Shown one piece after another: positions 35,928-45,021 of a stretch of 45,926 nucleotides of DNA. The notes beneath the pieces were generated by a model that did no database searches, was not told the origin of the DNA, and saw only the letters and a list, made by a program, of their open reading frames with translations. Origin of the DNA: Loktanella sp. PT4BL. Its GTDB lineage: Bacteria; Pseudomonadota; Alphaproteobacteria; Rhodobacterales; Rhodobacteraceae. Position numbers and translations under genes: made by a program. The DNA is taken from NCBI RefSeq assembly GCF_003201935.1, contig NZ_QJJL01000007.1, positions 57,851-103,776 on the forward strand. The letters run 5' to 3'. Each line of letters opens with the position of its first letter. Position 1 is the stretch's first letter.

Positions 35928-38216
35928 CTATCTTGCTTGCGCTTTGAGTGTCTCAGGCGTTGTGTCAGTAACAACAGCTCCCTGATCCATGACAAGAACC
36001 CGATCCGCGAGCTCCAGGAGCGTATTACGATGGGTAACCATCACTAGCGTTCGCCCACCTACCCACGCTTTCAAACGTCCAATCACGGATTTTTCGGTAG
36101 CCGTGTCCATCGAACTGGTTGGCTCGTCTAAAACGAGTAGATTCGGATCATGCAGTAGCGCTCGCGCAAGGTTGATGGACTGACGCTGGCCACCCGACAG
36201 CCCCTCACCGCGTTCTCGTAATTCCATGTCATAGCCTTGCGGGTGACTCGCGACAAAAGCATCAACGCCTGAAATCTTTGCAATGTTCAAAACATGTGCG
36301 TCGTCGTATTCATAAAATCCCATCTGCAGATTTTCCTTCACCGTTCCTGAGAAAAGCCAAGTATCTTGCAGCATCACACCGACATTACGACGTAAGTCTG
36401 ATTTATCTATTTGGCGCATATCGACACCATCAATTAGAACGGCCCCTTCACTTGGCTCTATTAGTCCCGAAATCAGACGTGACATGGTAGACTTTCCAGA
36501 TCCCATGCGGCCCACGATCGCAACTTTCTGACCTGCTGGAATCTTGAGTGACAAGTCGCGAATAATCGCACTGCTGGCACCGGGAAAAGTATAGCTCACG
36601 TTTTTGAATTCGATAGTACCGGCCAGATGTGGGCGGCTTAGCCGAGACCGTGTTCTGTCCTGTTGCGCGGCTTCATCATTCATTACTACCGACAGTGAAC
36701 GATAGGCCTGTCGTGCCCCGTTTGCACGTGACATAGCCGACGCCAATTGCGAAAGCGGAGCTAGCGTTCGACCACCTAAAATGACAGCAGCAATCATTGC
36801 TCCCATGGTAATCATGCCATCCTGAATCAGGAATACACCATAAAAAATTGTCGCAATTTGCGCCAATTGCTGAACAGACGCAGCAGAGTTGATAGCAAAG
36901 TTCGACAACATCCTGTTCTTCAACCCAAGATCAGATTGCGCATCAGAGGCTTCCTCGAACCGCCGCCTCATTAATCGTCCAGAGCCGGTGGCTTGTACCG
37001 TCTCCAACCCGTTGAGTGTTTCTACCAAGATGCTTTGCTTCGACATATTGGTCTCCATCGAGCTCTCAGCAATCCGCGCCAAAAACGGCTGGATAACAAG
37101 ACCAGATAGAATGACCAACGGCACTGCGATCAGTGGTACGAGCGCTAGCGGCCCTGAAATCAGCGAGATAACCCAAATGAAGAGAAAAATGAAAGGCAGG
37201 TCAACAACAGCGACAAGCGTCGCTGAGGTGAAAAACTCGCGCAGTGTGTCAAACTCACGAACGATACTAGCCATCGCGCCAGACTTTTGACGCCTGTTGT
37301 CAAGTTTGATAGTTAATATCTTGTCGAAAATCAGCCGAGACATACGCGCATCGGCCCGCTTGCCCGCCTTATCCACGAACTGAGCACGAAGGGTCTTGAT
37401 TGTAAAATCAAACCCTAGTGCGATTAACACACCAATCGTCAGGGCGATCAAGGACTCAATCGCCCCATTAGGAACAACGCGGTCATAGACCACCATGATA
37501 AAAAGCGATGTTGAAAGCCCCAGAAAGTTCGTGATAGCCGCGGCAATTAGCACTTGCCCATAAAGCCACTTACCTTCAAGCAAAGAGCCCCAAAACCAAT
37601 CGTTCTTCCGTTTGGCCTTCGCGGCGGCATGTACACGTCGCGCAAGGATGATATATGGCTCTAAATGAACGCCCAACACACTTAGTGAAAATTGCTCTTC
37701 AACAAATGACGCTTCCCCGTCAAAGCGGCGCAAATGAACAATATTGCCCTCGGTAATCGCGTTAATCACAACAGCCTCACCACCTTTGAGAAAGCCGATG
37801 GTAGGACAATGTGACGCGCGTAGCTTTTTGAGTTTCATTTCGCCATATGTGGCCTCAAAACCAACATGACGTAATGCAGACACGGCAGCCTTTGGATCAA
37901 AAACTGTGCTTGTAAGTTCTGGTAGGTCACGTACCGCACCGGGGGAAAAAGCCATTCCTGACAATGATAGAATGTGCTGAACAGCTAAGATCAGTGGCAT
38001 CTCAACATCGACAGCGTGATCGACTCCACCTTGCCCATCCTTTGGAGCGCGTGGGTCATTTTGTAAACCAAGATCAACGATTTTCCCTGATGCATAAGCA
38101 TCAGTAGAATCTTGAAATACTGGCCCCGTCGCCTCAGTCCCACGGGTAATCTTGTGCTTATCGTCATCGGCTACCTTTGATAGGCTAACCCCTTGTTCTC
38201 TTTCTTTTTCTTCCAT
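35928..38216 (-). CDS. Type I secretion ABC exporter with inactive C39-like domain (LapB/LssB type)
   Basis: 762 residues. After an 80-residue polar N-terminus comes a C39 peptidase-like domain (about 75-190: MPLILAVQHILSLSG..., SHCPTIGFLKGGEAVVINAI) without the catalytic Cys at its start, so it docks substrate and does not cleave leader peptides. Six-helix membrane domain about 210-490. ATPase domain: Walker A GRMGSGKSTMSR (about 566-577), signature LSGGQRQS (about 672), Walker B LLVLDEPTSSMD (about 693-704), H-loop VTHR (about 728). Such exporters handle large RTX adhesins with C-terminal signals, so the RTX proteins at 1-14166 are candidate substrates. It lies 37 bases after the TolC-like gene. 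Confidence 0.92.
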   Translation of the reverse strand: MEEKEREQGVSLSKVADDDKHKITRGTEATGPVFQDSTDAYASGKIVDLGLQNDPRAPKDGQGGVDHAVDVEMPLILAVQHILSLSGMAFSPGAVRDLPELTSTVFDPKAAVSALRHVGFEATYGEMKLKKLRASHCPTIGFLKGGEAVVINAITEGNIVHLRRFDGEASFVEEQFSLSVLGVHLEPYIILARRVHAAAKAKRKNDWFWGSLLEGKWLYGQVLIAAAITNFLGLSTSLFIMVVYDRVVPNGAIESLIALTIGVLIALGFDFTIKTLRAQFVDKAGKRADARMSRLIFDKILTIKLDNRRQKSGAMASIVREFDTLREFFTSATLVAVVDLPFIFLFIWVISLISGPLALVPLIAVPLVILSGLVIQPFLARIAESSMETNMSKQSILVETLNGLETVQATGSGRLMRRRFEEASDAQSDLGLKNRMLSNFAINSAASVQQLAQIATIFYGVFLIQDGMITMGAMIAAVILGGRTLAPLSQLASAMSRANGARQAYRSLSVVMNDEAAQQDRTRSRLSRPHLAGTIEFKNVSYTFPGASSAIIRDLSLKIPAGQKVAIVGRMGSGKSTMSRLISGLIEPSEGAVLIDGVDMRQIDKSDLRRNVGVMLQDTWLFSGTVKENLQMGFYEYDDAHVLNIAKISGVDAFVASHPQGYDMELRERGEGLSGGQRQSINLARALLHDPNLLVLDEPTSSMDTATEKSVIGRLKAWVGGRTLVMVTHRNTLLELADRVLVMDQGAVVTDTTPETLKAQAR

Positions 38217-38253
38217 GCGGGAAGGTCCCTTTTATTAGTACACTTGATAGCAG

Positions 38254-39714
38254 TCAGTCGCCTAAATTGTGTTTCAATCCAATCAACTGCCCAAGTGCAC
38301 CAGTCTGAGAGGATATTGCAAACTGCAGTGCAAGCTGTTCAGCACGCATACTGATTTGACGGTCTTCAGCCCGATAGTTTTCAATTTTCGTTCCAATGAG
38401 TTGGCGCAGGTCTGATTGACCTGTAGCAAGCTGGGACTGCAAGGTAGTCGCTTCGGCATTGCTGAGATCGATTTGTTGCTGGACCAACGGCATAGAGCGC
38501 TCGAGTGTTGCAAGCTGCTGTATCGACGCTTCCATTTCCATCTTAAATGTGCGCTGCGCTTCTGAAAGCCCCACTTCAATAGCCTGCGCACGCGCCTCAG
38601 CTGACTCGAGCTGTGACTGACGCCGCCCTCCATCCGCAAATTTATATTCAAGAACAAAGCCCAAACTCGTATCGGTGCTTTCTCCCTCCTGCATTGGTGA
38701 GGTCACACCCGCCTGGACTAGGACTCTGGGCTTAAAGGCGGCCTGTGCGCTGACAACTGCACTCCGCGCCAAGACCAACTCCGCTGCGGCACGTTGCAAA
38801 GCTGGTGCTTGCCGCCATTCAGCAGCCAGCTGTCTTGCCTCAGCTAAGCTAACAAGCTCCGCAGGACGCGGCACATTTTTTGGCTCCTGATTGAAGAACC
38901 GTGCAAACCGGACTCTTGCTTGCTCAAGGTTCGCCTGCAGGCGGGTCTCCTCAAGGTCAATATCGACAATCTGTCTCAGCACACTTTCGAGCGCCAACCG
39001 ATCACTCATTCCATTCACGGCCATCCGCTCAACCTGTGACACTACCATATCCATGTCAGAAGTCCGCTTATGGAAAAGTCTTAGCCGTGCCTCATACTGC
39101 CATACATCGATCCATGCCCGAGCAGCCTCCAGCGCCAGACCATTACCCTGCAAAACTCGTTCTGCCCGCGCACCTAGAGCCTCTGCCGTAGCGCGGTTGA
39201 CATTGGCCACGCTCTCTCCACCGTCATATACTAGTTGCGAAATGTTGATCCCAACTGCAACACCAGTTGTTGTTTCATCTGACTGCGTGTCACTTCGTTC
39301 TCGAATTCCACCCACAGTTGAGTTGCCTGTGACTTGAGGAAACCTTGCACTTTCAGCGATACCAATTCGAGCGATCATCATCTGCTCGATGGAGAGTGAT
39401 GAGCGGTACCCCTCATTCGCTTGGACCGCTTGCCGTAGGGCTCCGGCAAAATCAGAGGCAGTATCAATCGCCTGACGCATGTCTGACTGCTCGAGCTCTG
39501 CTGATGAGTCTGCAAGCGTTGTCGCGATCGTCTCCGACATCAATACCATTTGGGATGGTTTGTCACCACAGGCAGCTAAAATGAGTGTTAGGCAAGCAAC
39601 ACCAAGCGCATTATATCGGGGAGAGGTGACCAAGCGGTTTACCCGATTATCAACAGGCTTGCAGTAGCTACGCAATTCACTTCGTTCGTCAGTCACTGAT
39701 TTCTGCTGGGTCAT
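38254..39714 (-). CDS. TolC-family outer-membrane channel, apparent lipoprotein
   Basis: 486 residues. ATG 39714 follows GAGG with 6-base spacing. After a 35-residue polar region comes a hydrophobic stretch ending in a lipobox, NALGVACLTLILAAC with Cys about 49, so the mature protein is probably lipidated; the unusually long N-region hints at an internal start. The rest has the two TolC/OEP repeats: LSIEQMMIARIGIAESARFP, GVAVGINISQLVYDGGESVA and VVSAQAAFKPRVLVQAGVTS, LGFVLEYKFADGGRRQSQLE. First gene of the secretion operon. The channel lets substrate leave across the outer membrane. Confidence 0.88.
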   Translation of the reverse strand: MTQQKSVTDERSELRSYCKPVDNRVNRLVTSPRYNALGVACLTLILAACGDKPSQMVLMSETIATTLADSSAELEQSDMRQAIDTASDFAGALRQAVQANEGYRSSLSIEQMMIARIGIAESARFPQVTGNSTVGGIRERSDTQSDETTTGVAVGINISQLVYDGGESVANVNRATAEALGARAERVLQGNGLALEAARAWIDVWQYEARLRLFHKRTSDMDMVVSQVERMAVNGMSDRLALESVLRQIVDIDLEETRLQANLEQARVRFARFFNQEPKNVPRPAELVSLAEARQLAAEWRQAPALQRAAAELVLARSAVVSAQAAFKPRVLVQAGVTSPMQEGESTDTSLGFVLEYKFADGGRRQSQLESAEARAQAIEVGLSEAQRTFKMEMEASIQQLATLERSMPLVQQQIDLSNAEATTLQSQLATGQSDLRQLIGTKIENYRAEDRQISMRAEQLALQFAISSQTGALGQLIGLKHNLGD

Positions 39715-40418
39715 ACAGGGCCTCTTTTTAACATTTCTTAAGATCTATTCCAGCTGCTCTTCTGCGCTGATTGCGCAAAAGATTTCAGAGCGTTTTTAGC
39801 TTGAGTGCTGCACAAATGGCGCAAACGCATCTCTGGCTGGCAAACAAAACATTACGCCTATCACAGATCGCCTCTGGCCGGTTCACTAGCTGTCTCAACT
39901 TAAAACTCAGCGTAAGGTTTTTTGCCAAGGTTTTCTGCTGAGAAATTTACTATCTAATCTTTCATTTAGTCTTTTGTGACTTACACCATACTGATCAGAT
40001 TCAAAGTATCACCACCAATCCTTATGATGGATATTTAAGTTTCACTCATAACCAATCCCTACCTCGCAAAAAGCTGCCATACTACGTCAAGCAAAAGTCC
40101 GACTAAGGTGAACCGGTTTTTTTAGCTTCAACGTTAGACTTATGCGTCGTGACCCCGAGACGCCAGTGGTGGGCAGGATTGCCACCTTATTCAAAGGATA
40201 TTAATTTATATCGTTCGTATATTTTTGAATCCTATTTTGCAGGGTGCCATTTAATAAGTTGACGATCATATTGCTGAAATAAACCACACCGATTTTGCCG
40301 GAATCTCCAACTTATAAGCTGAATGAAGCATAATGAACCAGACGACGAACAGTGAAGTGGTCCGGCAAAACTGAACAGCGTGCTAAGATGCAGCCAATAA
40401 TGACGAAAGGATACAGAA
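39715..40418. other. Gene-free upstream region of the secretion operon
   Basis: About 700 bases with no convincing ORF. It should contain the operon promoter on the - strand. The stretch is AT-rich near 39930-40080 with several T-runs. A GCGCAAAAGA near 39775 also occurs upstream of the Asp-less regulator near 27712; I cannot tell whether that matters. Confidence 0.4.
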
Positions 40419-40690
40419 ATGACGATGAGACGCATTTTTTCGGATAAGTCGAGGACCACGGTAGCGCTTACGGCGTTGCGTGGCGACAAGACGGCGCAAG
40501 AGATTGTGCGAAGCACGAAATCCATCCAACGCAGCTAACGACATGGAAACCGTAGGCGATTGACGGCTTGACTTGCGTCTTTTCTAACAATGCCAGGAAG
40601 GCTGAGCATAACGAGGTCGAAGTCAAAGAAGCCACGCCAAAATCTCGAAGCTGGCGGGCGAAAATGATTATTCGGAACAGGTCTGAAGCG
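40419..40690 (+). pseudogene. Decayed IS3-family orfA remnant
   Basis: From ATG 40419 it reads MTMRRIFSDKSRTTVALTAL and RGDKTAQEIV like IS3-group orfA proteins, then shifts frame: a neighbouring frame at about 40518-40550 gives IHPTQLTTWKP, followed by AIDGLTCVFSNNARKAEHNE and, after another shift, HAKISKLAGENDY. At least two frameshifts and stops show that it is dead. The start of orfB is not found after it. Confidence 0.7.
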
Positions 40691-40745
40691 ATGAGGCCGT
40701 CCGAATGTGAAGCAGACAGCCAAAACACTTTTTGGGCATAGCTGA

Positions 40746-40967
40746 TTAGGGTCGCGAGCTCGACTCTTTCAGTCGTGTCATTTTGTCAACTAATGCCTGT
40801 TTCATAGACGAGCAAATGTAGAAATACACTACACTCAAGCAAAACCCTATGCTTCCGCCAAGTACGTAACTTAGAAAAGTAAACGCTAGACTAAAGCCCA
40901 TAAAAACACTGACGGTCACACACACCATACCAACGGCGGTTGCGAACGCGATGAACCCAATAATCAT
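40746..40967 (-). CDS. Small two- or three-helix membrane protein
   Basis: 73 residues from ATG 40967, which has AGGG 8 bases before it; a GTG at 40976 is in frame but has a worse site. Two hydrophobic segments (IIGFIAFATAVGMVCVTVSV and FLSYVLGGSIGFCLSVVYFY) with a basic C-terminal tail KMTRLKESSSRP. Family not recognised. It lies alone between insertion-sequence remnants. Confidence 0.5.
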   Translation of the reverse strand: MIIGFIAFATAVGMVCVTVSVFMGFSLAFTFLSYVLGGSIGFCLSVVYFYICSSMKQALVDKMTRLKESSSRP

Positions 40968-40976
40968 TAATATCAC

Positions 40977-41299
40977 CCTAGTATATCATTGGCGTTCTCA
41001 AGGATGCGATAAATATCTTTTTTGATCGCTACACCAACGTTTTGTTTCCGAGAAACTTATTATCAGCCCTGACAGTACGACTGCTGAACCAATTTAATTG
41101 TAGGAGCGCACACCCTGCAAATTGTCGTAGGAGAAAACGGGACTTCAAACGATATATGTGATGTTCGAAAGATATTAGTTTATCAGAAAACAAGCAGATT
41201 TCATGCTTGGGAACAGGTCGTAAACCCGTCTCTCCGCCCACAGTGATACACGCCACCGCATGCCTCCATTGCAACAATGCAGAGATTCAAAACCTCCAG
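40977..41299. other. Gene-free stretch before the IS21 fragment
   Basis: About 320 bases, moderately AT-rich. No ORF with a ribosome site, and no repeat that I could pair. It ends at the IS21 terminus at 41300. Confidence 0.4.
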
Positions 41300-41625
41300 T
41301 GTTAATTGTCACTGAGAATTGACCCGGCAACCGCTAAAATTGTCACGGAGAAATGACCCATGTGCAACCTTTCCCCGTGTGCAACCTTTCCCCGACTTGA
41401 AGCAGTTGGGAGCATCTGGAATGATAGACATGGCATTTTTAAGGTTATCAGGAAGTGGGCGCTGCGAGATAAGATGCCCATTCGTGAGATCGCGCGGCGC
41501 ACTGGCATATCGCGCAACACGATCAAGCAGTATCTACGTCAGGGGATCGTTGAGCCTGCGTTCCAGACACCAGATCGTTCCAGCAAGCTTGACCCTTATG
41601 CCAAGCAGCTGACAGCATGGCCAGT
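41300..41625 (+). mobile_element. IS21-family fragment: one terminus and the start of istA
   Basis: The end TGTTAATTGTCACTGAGAA begins at 41300. Two terminal repeats follow, TGTCACTGAGAATTGACCC (41308) and TGTCACGGAGAAATGACCC (41341). istA starts at ATG 41421 (MIDMAF) behind GGGAG, but a T-run at 41436-41440 shifts the frame; the continuing frame reads KVIRKWALRDKMPIREIARR, TGISRNTIKQYLRQG and SKLDPYAKQLTAW, an intact helix-turn-helix. The gene is cut at about 41620 by the older IS256-family sequence. This is a different IS21 lineage from the two others in the window. Confidence 0.75.
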
Positions 41626-41686
41626 TCCGGGGGCACGAACAGGCCATGCTTCTGCAGCCGCTTCAGTAGATCGCGCCAGCTGTCTG

Positions 41687-43003
41687 GGGACTATCCTGAT
41701 TTTTGTGCGCTGACGTGGTAACTGCTCACAGAGGAGACCCACGTATGAGCATCGATAAAGATATTTTGGACCGCCTGATGGAAGGCCGTTCGCCTGGTGA
41801 TTTATTTGGCAAGACCGGCATCTTGGCAGAACTGACCAAGGCACTGGCGGAACGTGCGCTGAGCACAGAGATGGACGTCCATCTCTATGAAGAGCGCGCC
41901 GAGGAGGCACCTGAGGGCCGCAACCAGCCCCTCAATCGGCGCAATGGCAGCAGCCAGAAGACGGTGACCACAGACAGCGGCAAGGTGGTTCTGGACATCC
42001 CCCGTGACCGGAACGGCACGTTCGACCCGATGCTGATCGCCAAGTATCAGCGGCGCTTTCCTGAGTTCGATCGCAAGATCATCAGCATGTATGCCCGGGG
42101 CATGACGACCCGCGAGATCCAGGGTCATATCGAGGAAATCTATGGGGTCGAAGCCTCGCCCAGCCTGATTTCTGCAATCACCGACGCGGTCATGGAGGAG
42201 GTCACCGCCTGGCAGAACCGCCCTCTGGAACCCTGCTTGTTGATTGTCTTCATGGACGCGATCCGGGTCAATATCCGCAGCGATGGGGCGGTCTCGAACA
42301 AGGCGGTCTTCGTGGTCCTCGCGGTGCTGCCGGATGGCACGCGGGACGTTCTGGGCCTGTGATTTCAGGCCAATGAGGGCGCCAAGTTCTGGGCCAAGGT
42401 TCTCAGCGATCTGCGTAACCGGGGCGTCCAGGACATCCTCATCGCCGTCGTGGACGGGCTGAAGGGCTTTCCGCAGGCCATCGAGGCCGCCTTTCCGCAG
42501 ACCCGGATCCAAACCTGCATCGTCCACCTGCTGCGCCATTCCATGAACTTCGCCAGCTACAAAGACCGCAAAGCTGTCGCGGCCGCCCTCAAGGCGATCT
42601 ACACGGCCGTTGATGCCGAGGCGGCAGAACTGGCCCTGGCAGAGTTCGAGGATAGCGACCTGGCTAGGCGGTATCCGGCGATCGCGCCCAGCTGGCGCCG
42701 GGCCTGGAACGAGATCATCCCGTTCCTCGACTACCCACCCGAGGTACGCAGGCTGATCTACACCACGAATGCCATCGAGGCCTTGAACTCGAAGATCCGG
42801 CGCGCCGTCCGCACCCTGGGCCACTTCCCCAGCGACGACGCAGCGGCGAAATTGATCTATCTGGCACTCAATGCTACATCGACCGAGTGGAAGCGTTCGG
42901 TGCGCGAATGGCACACTGTCAGAAGCCAGCTCGCCATCATGTTCGAAGAACGCTTTCCAATGACGTAAGAAAACGCGTCACGCACAAAATTACGCACAGT
43001 CTC
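41687..43003 (+). mobile_element. IS256-family element with 8-bp target duplication
   Basis: Inverted ends GGGACTATCCTGATTTTTGT at 41687 and, read inwards on the other strand, GAGACTGTGCGTAATTTTGT from 43003. The direct repeat GCTGTCTG flanks the element exactly (41679-41686 and 43004-43011), the usual 8-bp duplication of this family. The target was an older IS256-family transposase gene. The intact duplication suggests a fairly recent insertion. Confidence 0.9.
41745..42968 (+). pseudogene. IS256 (Mutator-type) transposase with one in-frame TGA
   Basis: ATG 41745 with GAGGAG 8 bases before it. The frame is continuous to 42968 apart from TGA at 42360-42362. Before it: KIISMYARGMTTREIQGHIE and LLIVFMDAIRVNI (first catalytic Asp). 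After it: FQANEGAKFWAKVL, IAVVDGLKGFPQAI (second Asp), TCIVHLLRHSMNFASYKDRK and YTTNAIEALNSKIRR (Glu). Family members have Trp at the stop position (DVLGLWFQANEGAKFW), so TGG changed to TGA. Only a truncated protein without the second Asp and Glu would be made unless the stop is read through. Confidence 0.88.
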
Positions 43004-43697
43004 GCTGTCTGCGTTTTGCGGAACTCGTCCGGGATCGCCAGAACATCCTTCTCACCGTATTCGTCAGTGCCGATAATGACCAACATACATTGGCGATCAC
43101 CATCTAGGCGGGGCGTGAAGTAGACCCTGTCAGCCCGGATATAGACATAGCGCTTGCCCTTCAAGTCAAGCTTGCGCCAAGCCTCATACTCCTCCCACCA
43201 CATTGCCTTCAGGCGAATGATAATCGAGGATGAAAGCCCCTCAGCATCCGGCCTCAGAAGTGCCGCCAACGCCTCGCTGAAGTTACCCGTCGAGATGCAC
43301 TTTAGGTACAACCACGGCAGAAGTTCTTCGACCGACTTGGCCTTGCCCAGATGGGCGGGACCAGCGATGAGCGGAACCTGATCTTGCTGCCATCTGAAAT
43401 GGCCACACGATCACGAACGCGCAGCACTTGAACGGGGACCGTTCCAATACCAGTCATCATCTCGCGCTCTGGAAGAAAACCGTGGCGCACTAGACGCTGG
43501 CGACCTTCTTCGTCCAGAAGATCCGCGTGCTCAGCGATGAACGCAGAAACCTCGGCTTTAACCGCCGTGCGCAGCAGCTCCTTGGCTCAGGCGTGGATTA
43601 CCTCGGTCAGCGGATCAGGGGAAAATTCTGATGGCAGTTCAAACGGCAGACAAATATTTAACATAATCTTCGTTATGCGATCTTACACTTAGTGTTG

Positions 43698-43713
43698 CGA
43701 TATTATATTATCG
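43698..43713. promoter_or_regulatory. GATA-N6-TATC palindrome upstream of the secreted protein gene
   Basis: CGATATTATATTATCG has arms CGATA/TATCG around TTATAT, 37 bases before ATG 43751. The same GATA-N6-TATC layout is found at 45788-45801 before another gene start, so both may bind one regulator. Confidence 0.4.
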
Positions 43714-43750
43714 TATGTATGCTGGACTCCTGTCACGAAGGTTCCGCAGC

Positions 43751-44506
43751 ATGCTCCATTTACTCAAAAAGCTACTCCCCTCAGTCGCAATCGCTTTGAC
43801 CGTGACAGGTTTTTCGCTGCCGATGCCTGCCCGCGCACAGACATACCAGATCGATTGCGCGATCCTCTTGTGCCTGTCTGGCGGCTGGCCTGCTTCCGTC
43901 CCTTGCGCCCGGGCCCGCGCCGAATTCATACGACGAATTACACCTTGGCCGGTCGAACCGCCGCTACAAATCTGGCGCTGTCCCATGGGCGCATCCTATG
44001 AGACCCATCCACCATCAAACAGTGCAGCCAGAGTCTTCGAAGCGTTCTTGCAAACCAACCGCGCGAGACCGCGACAATCCTTTCCAGCGATCGGCGCCGC
44101 AGACATTACTGAGCCAATCGAGACTACTTGGCGCTCCCCAGATGTTAGTGTGCACCTCGTTCCCGCCAACCCCGCCTTCCGGCTCGTTGAGGATCGCGCA
44201 GACATCGATATCAGCGGCCCGGAGTTCAATTTCGTGCGATCCATCCGCGTCTTTGACGTTCGCTATGCGCGGCAACACGAGTCCGGAAGAGATGACGACT
44301 GCAACCGAAGTGCAGTAGTCGTCCTCGGAACTTACGGCAGCCAAGGTGACTTCTCCTGGCAAAGATCTTCCACAGCCGCCCTTCCGTCGGCCCATGTAGG
44401 CCTTGAACGCTGGGGGCAACATTGCCCGAGCATCAACCACCGGTCCGTATTCGTCGATTGGCGCGACTACGAAGGCAATTACGGGTTCGAGCAGGTGAAC
44501 TACTGA
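43751..44506 (+). CDS. Secreted protein of unknown function
   Basis: 251 residues from ATG 43751, which has GAAGG 8 bases before it; an upstream in-frame ATG (43715) overlaps AT-rich promoter-like DNA. A Sec signal peptide is clear: KK near the start, hydrophobic core PSVAIALTVTGFSLPM and cleavage after ARA (ARAQ). The mature protein starts with cysteine-containing DCAILLCLSGGWPASVPCAR and RITPWPVEPPLQIWRC, then a beta-rich domain (VSVHLVPANPAFRLVEDRAD, CNRSAVVVLGTYGSQGDFSW). Four or more cysteines suggest disulphides in the periplasm. From memory, similar proteins occur in alphaproteobacterial mobile islands; unverified. Confidence 0.7.
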   Translation: MLHLLKKLLPSVAIALTVTGFSLPMPARAQTYQIDCAILLCLSGGWPASVPCARARAEFIRRITPWPVEPPLQIWRCPMGASYETHPPSNSAARVFEAFLQTNRARPRQSFPAIGAADITEPIETTWRSPDVSVHLVPANPAFRLVEDRADIDISGPEFNFVRSIRVFDVRYARQHESGRDDDCNRSAVVVLGTYGSQGDFSWQRSSTAALPSAHVGLERWGQHCPSINHRSVFVDWRDYEGNYGFEQVNY

Positions 44507-44642
44507 GCCTCAGCAATTGAGCATTGTACAGCGCAAACCTGTCTCAAGATCGGGAGCACACTCCTCGGCGGTCAATACCGACTATGCGGACTACACAGTG
44601 ACAAGCATCGCGGGATTGCGATCCTTAACCGCTTCTACAAGG

Positions 44643-44936
44643 TCAGAGTTTCGACCAACGCTCGAAGTCAACTTCTCGCTTCTGCGCATCACTTAGGTCA
44701 GGTTGACACTTTGACACCCGCTGTGGACCTTTAACGTCCCACATCACCGCGTGCGCGCCTGTCTTCCAGCGATACACCCAACCAACAATGCTGCATCCAT
44801 CCGTCCCGATCAGATTTGCGATCGCGACGCCTTCGCCTTTTTCTTCGTTCACGGTTTTATAACTTCCTGCACTATGGCGATGCGCGTTCTGCTTTGCCTC
44901 TCCAAGCGTTCGTAATGATCGCACGCCACACTTCAT
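44643..44936 (-). CDS. Hypothetical protein
   Basis: 97 residues from ATG 44936 (a TTG lies one codon before). The central part GVAIANLIGTDGCSIVGWVY, RWKTGAHAVMWDVKG has protein-like strand patterning, but there is no ribosome site and no family recognised. It lies between the secreted protein gene and the XRE regulator, in the orientation of the latter. Confidence 0.35.
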   Translation of the reverse strand: MKCGVRSLRTLGEAKQNAHRHSAGSYKTVNEEKGEGVAIANLIGTDGCSIVGWVYRWKTGAHAVMWDVKGPQRVSKCQPDLSDAQKREVDFERWSKL

Positions 44937-45021
44937 CAAAATGGGTTAGCTGTTATTCTTTGAGAGAGTACACTTCATCTGGATACGTCCGAAATTGAAC
45001 GTCACCGTAAATTCACTTACT

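Larger units (their letters stand above)
41621..43664 (-). pseudogene. Older IS256-family transposase gene, interrupted and decayed
   Basis: Read on the - strand from ATG 43664: MLNICLPFELPSEFSPDPLT then a TGA at 43587-43589, AKELLRTAVKAEVSAFIAEH, LVRHGFLPEREMMTGIGTVP, VRDRV...IRFRSSLVPP. A frameshift near 43360 moves to HLGKAKSVEELLPWLYLKCI, STGNFSEALAALLRPDAEGL, KRYVYIRADRVYF, CMLVIIGTDEYGEKDVLAIP. At 43004 the gene is split by the IS256 element; beyond it, 41686 down to about 41621 gives, one base out of frame, DSWRDLLKRLQKHGLFVPPE. The rest is missing, replaced by the IS21 fragment. Not functional. Confidence 0.78.

Noticed and set aside
34269..40472. Shared 12-mer GTAGCGCTTACG on both sides of the secretion operon
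   Set aside because: In 46 kb many 12-base matches are expected by chance; nothing around it is shared.
33817..40690. One IS3 element split by insertion of the secretion operon
   Set aside because: orfA lies to the right of orfB although both are on the + strand, so they cannot be two halves of one copy in the original order.
40232..40728. - strand ORFs of 60-97 residues
   Set aside because: They overlap the IS3 orfA remnant in antisense and have no ribosome site or protein-like pattern.
41029..41277. 82-residue - strand ORF
   Set aside because: No ribosome site, no recognisable motif and atypical composition.
42360..42362. Selenocysteine at the TGA of the IS256 transposase
   Set aside because: The family has Trp here and no selenocysteine-insertion hairpin was seen; a point mutation is simpler.
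41802..42914. 370-residue - strand ORF
   Set aside because: Antisense to the IS256 transposase; no protein features of its own.
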